Shown: piece after piece, positions 32,885 through 43,728 of the stretch
Position numbering within the stretch: position 1 is the first letter of the stretch
How the letters are laid out: every line of letters begins with the position of its first letter
Assembly: GCA_944472135.2 (NCBI GenBank)
Contig: OX235266.1
Location: forward strand, 18,308,186 to 18,372,185
Source of the DNA: Trichobilharzia regenti
Lineage: Eukaryota > Platyhelminthes > Trematoda > Strigeidida > Schistosomatidae
DNA length: 64,000 bases
Direction: 5' to 3'
Notes under the pieces: generated by a model
The model's input: the letters and a program-made list of their open reading frames with translations, nothing else
What the model was told of the DNA's origin: nothing
Database searches by the model: none
Made by a program: the position numbers and the translations under genes

Positions 32885-33170
32885 TGGAACACAGAATAAC
32901 ATCAGTTAGAGAACTATTGAAGACCATAAATTACTGGACAGCTATTTTGTCTTAGGCCAAGACTCACTGGCAGTAGGTATCTACCAAAGTTCCAACTCAG
33001 GATCATCCGGTTACAAGTCAAACTGGTAGAGCATTCAACTCAATGGCTGGCTCATAATTCATAACTTCTACCAATTCGTGATTTTAATGCCACTGACACC
33101 AGTTGGTGTCATTGATGACGAGTACTTTTCATCGATCACGACCGTAGTGAACCCGCTAGTAAAGACTTCT
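32885..33170 (-). mobile_element. SINE-1 copy, diverged
   Basis: Minus sense shows the B box-like GAGTTGGAACTTTGG, an AAAATAGCTGTCCAGTAA cleavage strand and the 3' end TAACTGATGTTATTC. It is too decayed for an active ribozyme. Confidence 0.6.
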
Positions 33171-33189
33171 AATGGGCAATTGAGTTCGG

Positions 33190-33760
33190 TTCCAGAGTCT
33201 GAATAGTCTCTTGGCTTAGCTTTTAACCAGAATATAGCATATTCGACAGTCGATGGTTGTATACTATCGACGAGTCGTGAATTAGGGCGAAACAGCAGTC
33301 CAGTACTCTCTGTTAGTATTGAACATTTCTCTAACTGATATCGATCCGAGATCGAACTTGAAAAAAAATCTTTATAATTTAACCCTTGAAAATTAATCTG
33401 ATTCTCGCTAGTGATTGGCGACAGGACTGCTTCAAGTTCTAGTGAGAAGTTGTGGTCATTGGGGTCGATTATGTCGGTCAGAAGTCAGGATGAATACTCG
33501 CTAAGGATGACATGGGCTAATGGTTGTGGTGAATTTACGAAATACTTTTTGTAAGAAAAATGATTATTCATATTATATTATTCATATTAGAATTCATAGG
33601 CTACTGAGTCAGGTCCAAGTGGCTAAATGATCAACTGTATTGCCTCGTAACTGGATGGTCATGGCTTCGAACTTTAGTGAATGTCTGACGTCGAAGAGTC
33701 CCGAACTAAAATGAAACAGCTGTTCAATACTCCCTACTGATTTTCAGTGGTTCTTTCTTA
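33190..33760 (+). mobile_element. SINE-1 units in tandem
   Basis: The first unit (33190-33395) has CGACGAGTCGTGAATTAG, then GGCGAAACAGCAGTCCAGTA and an AT-rich 3' end CTTGAAAATTAATCTG. It runs into the upstream part of a second unit (33385-33760) with AAGTGGCTAAATGATC (A box) and a GAAACAGCTGTTCAATAC strand. This tandem joint is the same as at 20.41 kb. Confidence 0.7.
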
Positions 33761-33764
33761 TTAT

Positions 33765-34725
33765 TATTCCCTTAGGTTCCGAGTAGAGCATAATGCTCCA
33801 AAAACGCACCGCCTTGTCTGTTCTATTTTCTGCTGTCTCCTTCAGCTGGATAGCTCCATGAATGCGTATGGTCTCTCACCCTCTCCTAACATGACCTCCT
33901 CCATGTCACCTTCAAAGTTTCTCGCAACTTATGATTTCCCATTGGGATCCAATGCGCGAAATGCAATTCGATGGCCTCCTTAACGTACGCATGATCAATC
34001 CATCTCCATTTACGCCTTCAAATTTGTTGAGAAATCGGCTGTCGCCAGTTGGTTTGTTCCCAGACAGAGTTTCTTGTTGTTGATCCTTTCTGGCCGGCTG
34101 ATCTTTGATTTTCAGAATCGAGGCAGCGAATGAAGCAGCTGATCGCAGAAGTCTACAGTAGCTTCTTGCAAGTTCTTTTTGTGACACACTGGTCAAGTTT
34201 CTGACTCGTATAGAAGCACTAACTTTCTGACTCACATTGGCATTGAAAAACGCGAATTCTGTTCCATAGGCTAAGTGTAGAAGATTTTTTTTGACTGGTT
34301 TCAAGTTGATGAAGGCGTGTGTATCTTGACTTTCCAATTCTGACTGGCGCTGACATCTTCATCCGTTCCAACTGTCTGTGCTTGAAACCATACTTCTTAG
34401 ATAATTGAAGGAAGTACCTTCTGTCAAATCTCTCCCGTTGATGGTGATAGATGCTGTTTTATTGTTGCTATTGTTTGTTTGGCTATCTGCATCACCTACC
34501 TCCAGTCTTCTCTATGTTCATCTGGATCCTGTCTTCGCTTCTCTTCAATTCTGTCAGTTTGTTGGTCTCGCTTGCAAGTCTTACAGTTTGTGTGACATCA
34601 GACATATACGTCATCTGTGAAATTCAGATCTTCTAGAGTCTTATTATCGATAGTGGTCCAGCGTATTCCTGTCTTCTCAACCCCCCCCCCCCAAGGAACG
34701 ATATTTGACGCATAATACAGTCCAC
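33765..34725 (-). mobile_element. RTE-B copy, 3' half
   Basis: Minus sense from 34725: FADD region lost or shifted (FTDDVYV), VNIEKTG-like, then frame 34337-33912 (HAFINLKPVKKNLLHLAYGT, KVSASIRVRNLTSVSQKEL) and the C-terminal block to the RTE-B 3' end with an AATAATAATAAGAA tail. A C10 run interrupts it at 34681-34691. Confidence 0.8.
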
Positions 34726-36084
34726 CACAATTAATAATAATAATAATAATAATAATAATGGTAAAGCTTTATTTAAGACAGTATGCGAGTATACGGTACA
34801 AAAATTTTCAGCGTATTCAGTTCCAAAGTACTTTTGGGTGAGGATATACGTTATAACGTGTTATATTTTCCGCGACTCAGGTTTTTTCGTCTTTCATTGG
34901 CTAGAACAGTGGCGGTCAATTGGAGTTTGAATTGTCCTTGGGTGCATGCTGTCGGGTGCTGTCTTGGCATGGTTGTGTTTGCTTCGTTTGCCAATATATA
35001 TGTGATGACTATAGACGTGAATTAGACTATTGTTACGCTTTGTTTTTCTTTGTTTGTGCATGTACCAGGCTTTGTGTGTCGTACAATTCGTTGTTTTTTG
35101 GTCTATCGGTTGCTTGCGATGTCAACGAACCGATGGGTTCTTGTGTTTTTCTGTAATTTAGGTTATACCATGCGGTGTTTTCTTGATGGTTATTGATCAT
35201 CCCTGTATTTCAATGTTGTTTTTTTTTTACGATTTATCTTGGAATAGTTGTGACATAGATGGATACTAATTGATAATTTTATTTTAGTCCGTTGCAGGTA
35301 GTCAATTCGAGTGAAAGGCGCACAGACTTAAGTGGAATATCCCTTAACTCACAGAAGCAGGCAGTAACCACATACACTCAAGCATTGTAATCAGAACATC
35401 ACAAAATGCTAACAGATAACTTGTTTAGTAATAACTGCTTTAAATATAAGGGCTATAAGTGCATCTTCCATATCTTTCATAGCCACAATTAAGTCATTAA
35501 GGATCTCAGAATATCTTAGTGATTTGAAACAAAATAATTATTAAGATTGATATAACCTATGTAACAGGTGTAGTAGTTGTATGACACAGCTGCTAGCTAC
35601 TAATCAACAGAAAGCTGACACTCATTTTAAGTACTCTGCCATTGCCTGTAGTATATTTACAACCTTAAGATTTGAAACAACTTGCGAGAAACAAACCCTC
35701 AACGTACTATAATGCATATATTAGTCCTTCTATGCGAACTTTCTTCAAAAGGATGACTTCTTCATTGATAATCCGTCCGAGCTATAATATACAATTTTAC
35801 GCTTTACTATGAACAAAATAATGCCGTGTGGTTCCAGAAGTCTAAAACTAGTCAAATATGATCTATTTATTAAAAAATAGCCGATTATAACGCCTGTAGC
35901 CGTGAACGCGGTAACCGATGTCGCTGCGCGATAACACCTGGTTATATCCTATATCCTCACACCAGCGTTTACTTGGGAGCAAGTTAAATCATCGCGCAAG
36001 TTTATGTATAGGTCATTTGATATAACTGGAAGATTAAAACAACGATAAATCCAGATGAAATTAAGCATTTTGGAGGAAAGTAAT
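34726..36084. other. No gene or repeat family recognised
   Basis: Begins with an (ATA)n tract (34733-34760). Two overlapping plus frames of 80 and 78 codons (34783-35156) match nothing known. From 35.2 kb the sequence lacks any family seen elsewhere in the window. Confidence 0.45.
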
Positions 36085-36275
36085 TTCGGTAACCCAATGA
36101 TTTAAGCAGGCCGCCGATGATTAAGCAAATCATCGGTGATAATAGGCAGCCAGTTTGTCTTACTCCAGTATTCACTTTGAATGCCTTCCTGAGTTTTCGA
36201 TTATGGATTAGCTGACAGGTAGCATTATCCTATAGCTGTTACAGTGGTTCTGTAAAATCCGTCAATCCATGATCA
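36085..36275 (-). mobile_element. RTE-B fragment
   Basis: AAATCATCGGTGATAATAGG, GTCTTACTCCAGTATTCAC and GTTTTCGATTATGGATTAGC align with the motif B region of RTE-B at 39.6-39.7 and 50.6 kb. Confidence 0.72.
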
Positions 36276-37135
36276 GATTCGAAACTAATCGATTCTCTTA
36301 AAACTAACTCAAAAATGATCATGATAATTAAAAAACAAAACAGTGTGAGAATTGAAACAGCAATCGTAAATCTCATTAATATTGAAACATTCACGGTGAG
36401 ATTTGACTAACGCGCTAGCATTTTTGTTTTTTCTTCAAAATCATGTGTGTTTAGCGCTCAATAGACAATATTGTATAGTTTCTTTTGCCGCTTTCCCTCC
36501 CTACCCCCGCTGGATTTTCGTTACTTTTGTCAAAAAATCTTGTTTGTCAAACATCTGGGCAAGTGAATAAATAAATATTAGAACAATTCATTGCCTCGTG
36601 ATTCTACTATAGAATTTTTTCATCAATATATTTATTCCCTTGTCTGATAAGGCTAAAAATCAAAGCTGATATAAATATCCCTCTTTGTTCTTTAAAAGGA
36701 AAGGGATGCGCAAATGGAACAATTGAATGTTATTCAAGCATGATTTATGCTTACATTTGTTACATATCCAAAATCGCATTCAATGTGAGAATGAAATAGA
36801 GTAGGATAACATAAGAAGTTTATTTTAGAAGGGTAGTTAAATTTCGCCTTTTGATAAATTGTATTAGTTAGACTCTTAACAAATCGATAGATGGATGGCG
36901 AAGTCTAAAAGCGTTGAATAAATTCCCTCCTAACTGGATGTTTAGGATAACCGATGACAGTACTCAATATTCCCCCTTAATCGGTCTTTTAGAACATAGC
37001 TTCACGTAATGAAGGGTAACATTTGTTGTATTTCTTATTAATCGAAGAGAGAATTATTCTTCGGAAGTGTGTGTGCGTGTTCCTGTGAAGCACTCCTGAG
37101 AAGTGTCATCCAAATGCACAAAAGGTAGATTACAT
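36276..37135. other. No gene or repeat family recognised
   Basis: AT-rich unique-looking sequence without open frames of note. Confidence 0.45.
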
Positions 37136-37137
37136 TA

Positions 37138-37670
37138 ATAGAAACGTCAAACAGAAAGTCCGAAAGCAAGAGACGCCATCCATGCTAAAAAAGATACTTT
37201 ATATGAACCTCGACCTCAAAGGTGACCTACACAGTGATATCCTTAAAAGGAGAATTTCCACTTCTTTAAGAAGAACTTTCTCCAGTCGCTCGATGATCTG
37301 CAGCAGCCCGAAGGACAAGATCCCCCACCATACACCTTCTATGTGTATATATATGAGTTCACCTGCTGCTGTGGAGCCAGGTAAATCGGTCATTTGACGC
37401 GCATCCTGTCAAAAAGGGTCAAGGAACACTATCCAGCTTGGCTGCAGAGAGGAAGTGGTGACTGTATAAGGAGAAGTGCAATAATCGAACATCTCGTCAC
37501 CACTGGTCATTCCGTCTCAACCAACGTCTCCTACCTCAAAGTAATCTACAAATTGGAAAACAACCTACCTAAGACAATACGTTTCCATCTTCTTGGCATT
37601 GCAGAAGCCCTAGTCATTCGGTTAGAAGAACCAGAACTGTGAATACGAAAGAAAATTATTCCACCTTGTT
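37138..37670 (+). mobile_element. PLE-B copy: linker and endonuclease
   Basis: Frames 37182-37397 (LYMNLDLKGDLHSDILKRRI, SSPKDKIPHHTPSMCIYMS) and 37394-37642 (SKRVKEHYPAWLQRGSGDCI, AIIEHLVTTGHSVSTNVSYL, RFHLLGIAEALVIRLEEPEL) together give the linker and GIY-YIG endonuclease. The strand that should read GxYIGR is GKSVI plus a stop at the junction. Confidence 0.87.
37394..37642 (+). pseudogene. PLE-B endonuclease C-terminal part
   Basis: This 82-codon frame has the helix EHYPAW, the conserved SAIIEHLVTTGH motif in which E contributes to metal binding in GIY-YIG nucleases, and the terminal IAEALVIRLEEPEL. It is a clean example of the family C-terminus. Confidence 0.8.
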
Positions 37671-37890
37671 CTGCTATCATGGTAACAACTATGTTGATTT
37701 GACTTAACTTTTGCTTGACTGCTTGTTTTTTTTCTAACTACTTAAAACTATCACGTTACTCCGTATGTTATTTTGTTTCCATGCACACCCTGAGCACAAC
37801 TCTTTCATCAAACTATTCATATGACTACGCAACTTCTCTTTAACAATTGTTTGTAACAAGTCATCACTTTTGTTACATATTTGTTAAGGA
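37671..37890 (+). other. Probable PLE-B 3' region
   Basis: Lies directly downstream of the endonuclease frame. No second copy to confirm the boundary. Confidence 0.35.
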
Positions 37891-37892
37891 AT

Positions 37893-38128
37893 TTTTTTTC
37901 CTTCACGTTCCCAGTGGAACATAGGGCTTCAAGCTAGAGGCTTTAAGTTTCTGTAGCAGTGTTTCATTTCACAAGATGGGGTTGCTAGCCTCACGTCCAA
38001 CCTTTCCTATTTACCAGCATTATTTCTGGCTTAGGAAGGTAAAGGAGTGCGTCGGTGACCGGGGATCGAACCCCGGACCATGTGCGTGGTCGGCGAGTGT
38101 CCTAACCACTGTGCCGCCGATGCACTGT
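37893..38128 (-). mobile_element. SINE-C copy, well preserved
   Basis: Minus sense: the head has GGCACAGTGGTTAGGACAC (A box) and GGGGTTCGATCCCCGG (B box), followed by GGTAAATAGGAAAGGTTGG and GCTAGCAACCCCATCTTG (RTE-B 5' UTR-like body), then GCCCTATGTTCCACTGGGAA (RTE-B 3'-like tail) and an A/T-rich end. Confidence 0.88.
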
Positions 38129-38139
38129 TAAGCAATAGG

Positions 38140-38642
38140 TTCTTGCATGTTGGTTTGTTCCCAGAGGTTCTTGTTGCTAGTTCTTTCTCGCTAGCCACCT
38201 GATTTTCAGTATGGAGTCAGTGAAGGCAGCTGGTGATAAAAGTTTGCAGTAGCCCATTAGAAATGCTATTCGTGATGCACATGTCAAATTTCTGATCCAT
38301 ATAGGAGCACAGACTGGTTTAACATTGGTATTGGCGATTCAGATCATCTTGTGTGTGTGTGTGTGTGTGCTGAGTGCAGTATATTTCTATACCGATTTAA
38401 CAGTGATTTAAGTCTACGTTGTCTTTTCGATTCTGGTGTTGACGTAATTATTCGTTCCTCCAGTAACTGAAAGGATGCTTGCTGTCTAGCCAGATAAGTC
38501 AAGGAGATGACCGCCTTCAAACATTTCTCCGTTGATAGCGATAGATGACTGTTATTTGTCGGTTGTTTATCACCGTCTTCACCATTTTCACTTGAAGTAC
38601 AGTATTCACTCTCTGTCTCTACTGCCAAATTACTTGTTTTCC
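38140..38642 (-). mobile_element. RTE-B fragment with TG microsatellite
   Basis: GGAGTCAGTGAAGGCAGC, AATTTCTGATCCATATAGGA and CTCCGTTGATAGCGATAGA align with the post-FADD and C-terminal region of RTE-B. A (TG)n tract sits at 38349-38370. Directly abuts the next RTE-B copy. Confidence 0.75.
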
Positions 38643-38644
38643 GA

Positions 38645-40065
38645 TGTCAATATTATTATTGTTCGCTTGGTTTCTTAGTGGAACATAGGGCTTCAATTGC
38701 ACGTCTCCACTTGCTTCTGTTGTTTTTTTCACCTGCATCCATGTAACTCCATACTGATTCAACTCTATACACGATCTCCTCCATATCACCCTTGCATTCA
38801 CGACCACTCGCCGCTCCCCATTCGGTCGGGTTCCACTCGAGCAAAGGCCTGACGCGCGCGCTATGTCACCCAGCGAGTGGCCTCCTCAGCGGCTGTCCAA
38901 TCCATCTCCACTTTCTCCTGCATATTTGTTGGTTGGTGATTGGTTCTTGTTTTATCTGTTCCCATAGTTTCTTGTTGGTGATTCTTTCCGGCCCAGCCAT
39001 CTGATCTTCAGTATAGAGCCAGCGAAGACAGTTGTCGATCGATAAAGGTCTGCAACAGGCTGTTGGAAATATTCTTTGTGACCCGCCCTCCAAGTTTCTC
39101 ATCCGTATAGAGGAGCTGACTGACTTGACGTTTGTATTGAAGACCCGAATTTTGTTGTTGATGCTGGCTGAGTGACGAAGATTTCCAGATTGGTTGTTTC
39201 AGGTTGATGAATGTGTTTCTCGCTCGCCTTCCTGATTCTCGCTCGATTTGACATCCTCGTCCGTTCCGACTGCCTGTAGTTGAGACAATGCTCCCTAGAT
39301 AAGTGAGTGAATGAAGTAACCTCTTTCATCAAATCCCTCCCGTTGATGGTGATTGGGGCTGGATGTTGCTGTTGTTGGTTGGTTATTTTCATAACCTCTG
39401 TCTTGTCTATGTTCACCTGGAGTCTGTCCTGTCTTCACCGACTGTTTCTTCGACTAGTTTGTCGGTCGGTTTTCGCTTGTAAGTCTTCGACTTTGTGTGA
39501 CATCAACATAAATCATCCACGCGAGAGAAATCCAGGTCTTCTAGGATCTTGACATCAGTGGTCCAGGATAACCCTGTCTTCTCGTTTTCCACTCACTGTC
39601 TGACGCATAATCCAGCCCACAACATTTACGAATATCATTGGTGATAATATGCACCCTTGTATGACTCCTGTGCTTACTCCAAACGCCTCGCTAAGTTTTC
39701 CATTGTGGATTACTTGACATGTGCCGTTGTCGTACAGCTGTTGAATAAGGTTGATGAATATTTGGGGTCTGCCCTGGTACTCCAGTAATTTTCAAATTAC
39801 TTCACGGTCATCGCTGTCTGTCGGAGGCCTTCTCGAAGTCTATAAAAATGAGGTAGAGGTTTTACTTCCAGTCCATACTTTGCAATTCGGTCTGAAACCA
39901 GCTTATTCTGGTCGGAATTCTGCGTCCAGTGCGTCCTTTATTCTCTCCAGGATGATGCGACTCAGAATTGTGACTTGGCGTCGATAGGAGCATGATTTCT
40001 CGCCAGTTCTTGCAGAGTGGGACCTAAGTCGCCCTTCTTTGGTAGTTTCACAAGGTAACCAATAT
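38645..40065 (-). mobile_element. RTE-B copy, RT to 3' end
   Basis: In minus sense this is the longest RTE-B after 58 kb. It runs from the VKLPKKGDL motif (about 40050), through ILERIKDALDAEF-like, DFEKASDSDDREV-type, IHQLLYDNGTCQ and the FADD region (decayed; LDFSRVDDLC), to the C-terminal block and the RTE-B 3' end at 38655. It carries the same frameshifting 4-base excess after GDL as the 59.7 kb copy. Numerous stops. Confidence 0.87.
39099..39416 (-). pseudogene. RTE-B RT thumb fragment
   Basis: This 105-codon frame begins VNIDKTEVMKITNQQQ (end of the RT, after motif C) and carries PAPITINGRDLMKEVTSFTH, then drifts out of frame through the region that follows. A marker of the family, not functional. 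Confidence 0.78.
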
Positions 40066-40094
40066 TATTCTTCGAATTTCAATGACATTAGACA

Positions 40095-40470
40095 GGAATC
40101 ATGCGTGAAGTTCAGATCTTGTAGAGTTTTATTGGCGATACAACGCATTCTCGTCTTCGCGCTCTTCACACACGCGGTCTTCCTCATAATTCAGTCCACT
40201 ACGATTACGAATATCATCGTTATCCTACTTCTATATTCACTTTACTGGGTTCATTAAGTCTTCCGTTATGGATCACTTAACATGTAGCATTGTCATACAG
40301 AGCTGCTGAATGATGTTGAAAAAGATTTGGGGTACTGAGTTCCATAGTGTTGAACTAATATCCAAATTACTTCGCTCTTGACACTGTCGAAAGCGCCTTT
40401 TCAGTGTTAGTGATGTTGGTGTGGTAGAGATTTCGCTGCCAATCTCTGTTTCGCTGGCTGAATTTAAGTA
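40095..40470 (-). mobile_element. RTE-B fragment
   Basis: GTGAAGTTCAGATCTTGTAG, GTCCACTACGATTACGAATA, CATGTAGCATTGTCATACAG and TTACTTCGCTCTTGACAC align with the FADD to motif A span of RTE-B. Same orientation as its neighbour but a separate, more diverged copy. Confidence 0.78.
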
Positions 40471-40596
40471 GGTTAAACTTAAAGCTTTAGTCTTCATTGT
40501 TTTCGATTGGAAAGTGAAACTGCCTTCCGCACTATGTCATATACTCAGCAATTTCACAGGTTAAGTCACTGAGTAACTAAAACAAAGAAATGTTTT

Positions 40597-40771
40597 CAAG
40601 TATTGATTTTGTGTGGATTGTGTTTGATTGGTTGGAGGGTTTCATCATAAGCTGACACCATTTAGAGAAGCACTGGAAAACCAGCCAAGGAGTACTGGAC
40701 AGCTGTTTCCAGATTTTACAATTCTTCTATAACTGATGTCAGCTCATGATGAAATCCTCCGAAAAATAAAA
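40597..40771 (-). mobile_element. SINE-1 head-to-head pair, partial
   Basis: Minus arm 40597-40708 (GAGTACTGGACAGCTGTTTC strand). At 40735-40760 a plus 3' end (GATGTCAGCTCATGATGAAA). It adjoins the Gypsy-like element whose TSD begins at 40772. Confidence 0.65.
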
Positions 40772-40776
40772 GAAAT

Positions 40777-40970
40777 TGTAGTAATTTATTGTAGTCGTAG
40801 TATTAGTATTTCAAGATGACCGAATTACAAGAATCCAAACAAAACACAGAGAAGGCGGAATTCAGGAATTTGTATTTAGCAGAATTATTATGCAATTCAT
40901 ATAAGAAACATATTAACAATCAACGGTAAGTATTTAAACAATACAGAGATAGAAATTGTCAATCACCACA
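40777..40970 (-). repeat. Putative 3' LTR of the small Gypsy-like element
   Basis: It starts TGTGGTGATTG and ends TTACTACA, with AATAAA just before the end. The first 33 bases are repeated exactly at 41919-41951. No second full copy is present to confirm the boundary, but the 5-bp flanking duplication supports it. Confidence 0.6.
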
Positions 40971-41918
40971 TCCGCCACACGTTGAATATCTCCTTGCGTA
41001 TTTATAACGATGTCTCGGTTTGCTTGCAAGTAGCTTCGACCTAACTGATTCTGTGATATTATTTTCATCAGTATTATCTAGACTTATTTCTGAATTATCT
41101 ACAAAATCAGGATTATTAGCGGAATCATTAAAATAATAATTGGAACGACCTACTTCATTTATTGTCACTTTGTCCAAGTGTCTGTTATGAACTGAGTGAT
41201 CTTTGATGTCTAATATCTTCACCACTCGATTTCCCATTTTTTGTAGTATAATTCCAACAGAAGGTCTATAGTTATTATCTTTGTAATAATGTACATTAGA
41301 AGTCGTGGACATCAGATGCTTTTTGAGAATTCGAGATTTGAAAAGTTTTGCAGGACTTTCATGGGTACTTGTATGTTCTGCATTCAACAGACGCAGTCTA
41401 TGTATATGCATCAATTCCTCCATTTTAATCAGTTGCTCTCTCATCTCATTCAGGTTTTTTCGTGTTTTCGACAGTTCACATTGTAACTCGGCTACCTCAT
41501 TTTTGAAAACAGTTGATGCTTGCGTTGCTGAACTTGTAGTGGAGGTTTTCATTGGATGAGATTGAGTACTGGGAAAAGTTGAAAGACACATTGACTCCAT
41601 TTTACTAGACAGCTTGGGAGAATTATAAGAATGTTGAGCAACATAAGTATTCGAACTTCTGCAAACAGTCTTGATGTGTCCAACTTTACCACATTTATGG
41701 CACTTAGCACCCCGAAAACGGCAAGTGCTTCGTAGGTGTAACTTTCCACAGGATAAACACGGTTTAATGTTTTTGATCTCTCGCTGCATTCTATTACCTG
41801 TGGACGGCAGTTTGGATCGCTTTCCATGACCACTTGTATTTTCGACTTTAGAAAGCATGACATCAGCTACTGACGTAGTAGGAGCAGAGTATTCATTATT
41901 GACATCTGCATATGTCAT
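40959..41918 (-). CDS. Gag zinc-knuckle / integrase-tail chimeric protein
   Basis: This is an intact 319-codon frame. Two retroviral-type zinc knuckles lie at residues 54-66 (C-X2-C-X3-H-X4-C) and 73-86 (C-X2-C-X4-H-X4-C), as in Gypsy Gag. Residues 140-182 look like a coiled coil (ELQCELSKTRKNLNEMREQL). Residues 210-255 (NYRPSVGIILQKMGNRVVKI, then RHLDKV) resemble the small C-terminal domain of a Gypsy integrase. Protease, RT, RNase H and the integrase core are absent. The stop codon overlaps the start of the putative 3' LTR, as in related Gypsy elements. ATG 41918 directly follows the 33-bp LTR remnant and is the only plausible start. Absence of internal stops is unusual for this window; a recent deletion derivative or a co-opted protein are both possible. 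Confidence 0.65.
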   Translation of the reverse strand: MTYADVNNEYSAPTTSVADVMLSKVENTSGHGKRSKLPSTGNRMQREIKNIKPCLSCGKLHLRSTCRFRGAKCHKCGKVGHIKTVCRSSNTYVAQHSYNSPKLSSKMESMCLSTFPSTQSHPMKTSTTSSATQASTVFKNEVAELQCELSKTRKNLNEMREQLIKMEELMHIHRLRLLNAEHTSTHESPAKLFKSRILKKHLMSTTSNVHYYKDNNYRPSVGIILQKMGNRVVKILDIKDHSVHNRHLDKVTINEVGRSNYYFNDSANNPDFVDNSEISLDNTDENNITESVRSKLLASKPRHRYKYARRYSTCGGCGD

Positions 41919-41956
41919 ACAATACAGAGATAGAAATTGTCAATCACCACAGAAAT

Positions 41957-42425
41957 ATATTCAACGTTACCTAAGTATCTAATTAGTAATAGTGATATAA
42001 GAATAAAATTTGGGCCTTCTGGTGGTAGAGTGTAATTCAATAAAAGATGAAATTTTATTTTAATAAAGTCACACGGTGTTGTTATACAGTAAGTAATATT
42101 TACTGATGACCACGTTTCAAGCACAGTTTATTGCTGCTCATAATCATCATATCAAGTCACTACTCACACAGCTTTCTTGCTTCATTTATATACATGAGTA
42201 AAAATTGAACATTAGATATTTGAATAAAATCAATATACGATAAGATGCATTCGGAAATAATTTTAGTGCTATCAGTCAAATACAATCAGATGGGAAAGAA
42301 GATGTTTCTTTGTGGTACAATAAATAACTTTTTAGAATGTTATAGTGTGTGTGTGTATTGAAATACGTTCAAAATCTAGGCCAGCTAATTGCTGTGAAAT
42401 GAAAATAAAACTAAATAACATTCAT
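41957..42425 (-). mobile_element. PLE-D-like 3' region
   Basis: TTTACTGATGACCACGTTTC, then AAGCACAGTTTATTGCTGC (42095-42140) is the inverted counterpart of 45300-45350 and belongs to a PLE-D-like 3' end. The remainder is unassigned. Confidence 0.5.
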
Positions 42426-42429
42426 TTGG

Positions 42430-43120
42430 AGAATCATGAGAATATGGTTAGTTCTGATATATGTAGGTCTTTACACTAATATTTCAATCAATATGGGAGC
42501 CTGAGAAGCGGTTAAAAGAGAACTAACTTCTGATCCCGAACTTAGTCATAGGACAAAGCTAGATCTAGCCATTAAGAAAGTATTTTAGGAATTCAATTAT
42601 GGTCTAACATCTACTATCTTTAAATCCCAAGGCAAAATATAGAGACAAACAGAAGGTGTAGGCAATAGGGTGAATCACCAATATCCCCCCCCTATTGTAG
42701 CAGATATCTTTATGGTCAGCTGGGAAAATATTGCTCTTAAAACAACATTTAATCCTACTCCGAAAATATGATGGAGATATGTGTGGATGACACTTCCATT
42801 CGCAGTGTTAAAAACAGAACATATCTCACTTTAGCTTCTTCCCACACACACATATAAACTCACTAGTAGAGGGAATAAAATTCACATGTGAATTTGAGAA
42901 TGAACAAGGACAATTAGCTGTTTTGTTAGATTGTAAAATAAAACGAATAGAAGAAGGCAAACTACACACTAGTGTTTATAAAAATCCAACGCATTCTGCT
43001 AATAGACATTTAGACTTTAATTCGTCTCATCCGTTGTCTGTAAAGGCTAGCCTAGTTAAGTGTCTAACAAACCGAGCAGTAGCACTAAGTAGTACAAGAA
43101 GATGCCTAAATGATTAAATG
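42430..43120 (+). mobile_element. PLE-D-like copy: RT region
   Basis: Broken frames read EPEKRLKEN, KAKYRDKQKV, then ICVDDTSIRSVKNRTY (RT motif C, YVDD-like) and frame 42923-43117 LLDCKIKRIEEGKLHTSVYK to NPTHSANRHLDFNSSHPLSV, the characteristic PLE RT C-terminus. The endonuclease resumes at 44.2 kb. Confidence 0.82.
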
Positions 43121-43716
43121 AGACAGATAGAAGGATGGCATGTTGGTGTCAAATAACTAGCCAGACCTTTGTGTACAAAAGAGGTATGTACAATCCCTAC
43201 TTCTGCCTTGGCCGTAGAGGGATAGACATTTATTTATTTTGTTTATTTAGTTATTCTATGTACCTTTCCCTTATTACTACGATTATTATTACTATTCTCA
43301 CTCTGAATCTTTTCCACTTGACCCACTTGTCATTTTAAACCCAAAATTATTAATTTGTACATTTTTTATTTATACAATATTGAATTCTATCTTATCAAAT
43401 TTCACACCATGTTATCTAACATTTTATATTCGTCTACTTATCTTATAATTATGTGCCCCTTTCCAAAATCTATACACCTTATGTATTATTCTATAGATGA
43501 CAATAATTAATTTGCTACTTGACACTAAACTATGATTATAATAACAAATATTTTAATTGCATTTCATACTACTATTAATATTATTTCATGTATTCACACC
43601 TTTGACCTAATTCCCTCACCGGATGCAATTTCTTTATAAGACCATATATATACGATTGTACAGCTTGATAATAAATTCGTTGTTGAATGGAGTCCCTTCG
43701 CTGAATATGGTGCACT
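43121..43716. other. AT-rich insert within PLE-D, unassigned
   Basis: It separates the RT and endonuclease parts of PLE-D. A TATA-like TATATATACG at 43644-43655 and AATAAATTCG at 43670-43681 recall LTR signals, but no repeated termini were found. Confidence 0.4.
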
Positions 43717-43728
43717 TAATGCTACAAT

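Larger units (their letters stand above)
40777..41951 (-). mobile_element. Small Gypsy-like LTR element derivative with 5-bp TSD
   Basis: The element is bounded by GAAAT on both sides (40772-40776 and 41952-41956, plus-strand reading). In minus sense it starts TGTGGTGATTGAC, encodes a 319-codon frame, and ends in a putative 3' LTR of 194 bp (40970-40777) that begins with the same 33 bases and ends AATAAATTACTACA. Only the first 33 bases of the 5' LTR remain. The rest of that LTR, the leader, and everything between gag zinc knuckles and the integrase end appear deleted. Confidence 0.72.

Noticed and set aside
34681..34691. C run as a regulatory or quadruplex site
   Set aside because: A single C tract in a decayed RTE-B copy; no set of four runs.
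34783..35156. Host gene suggested by two overlapping plus frames
   Set aside because: No recognised domain, splice context or similarity; cysteine/phenylalanine-rich composition fits T-rich non-coding DNA.
37990..38128. tRNA gene
   Set aside because: A and B boxes are good, but the segment is the head of a SINE repeated several times with a long body; the cloverleaf arms are imperfect.
40938..41951. 33-bp repeats as the TSD of an inserted retrogene
   Set aside because: A better fit is LTR starts: the repeat begins TGTGGTGA, the stop codon overlaps it, and a true 5-bp TSD (GAAAT) lies outside.
43121..43716. LTR inside PLE-D
   Set aside because: TATA-like and AATAAA motifs occur, but there are no matching termini, TSD or second copy.
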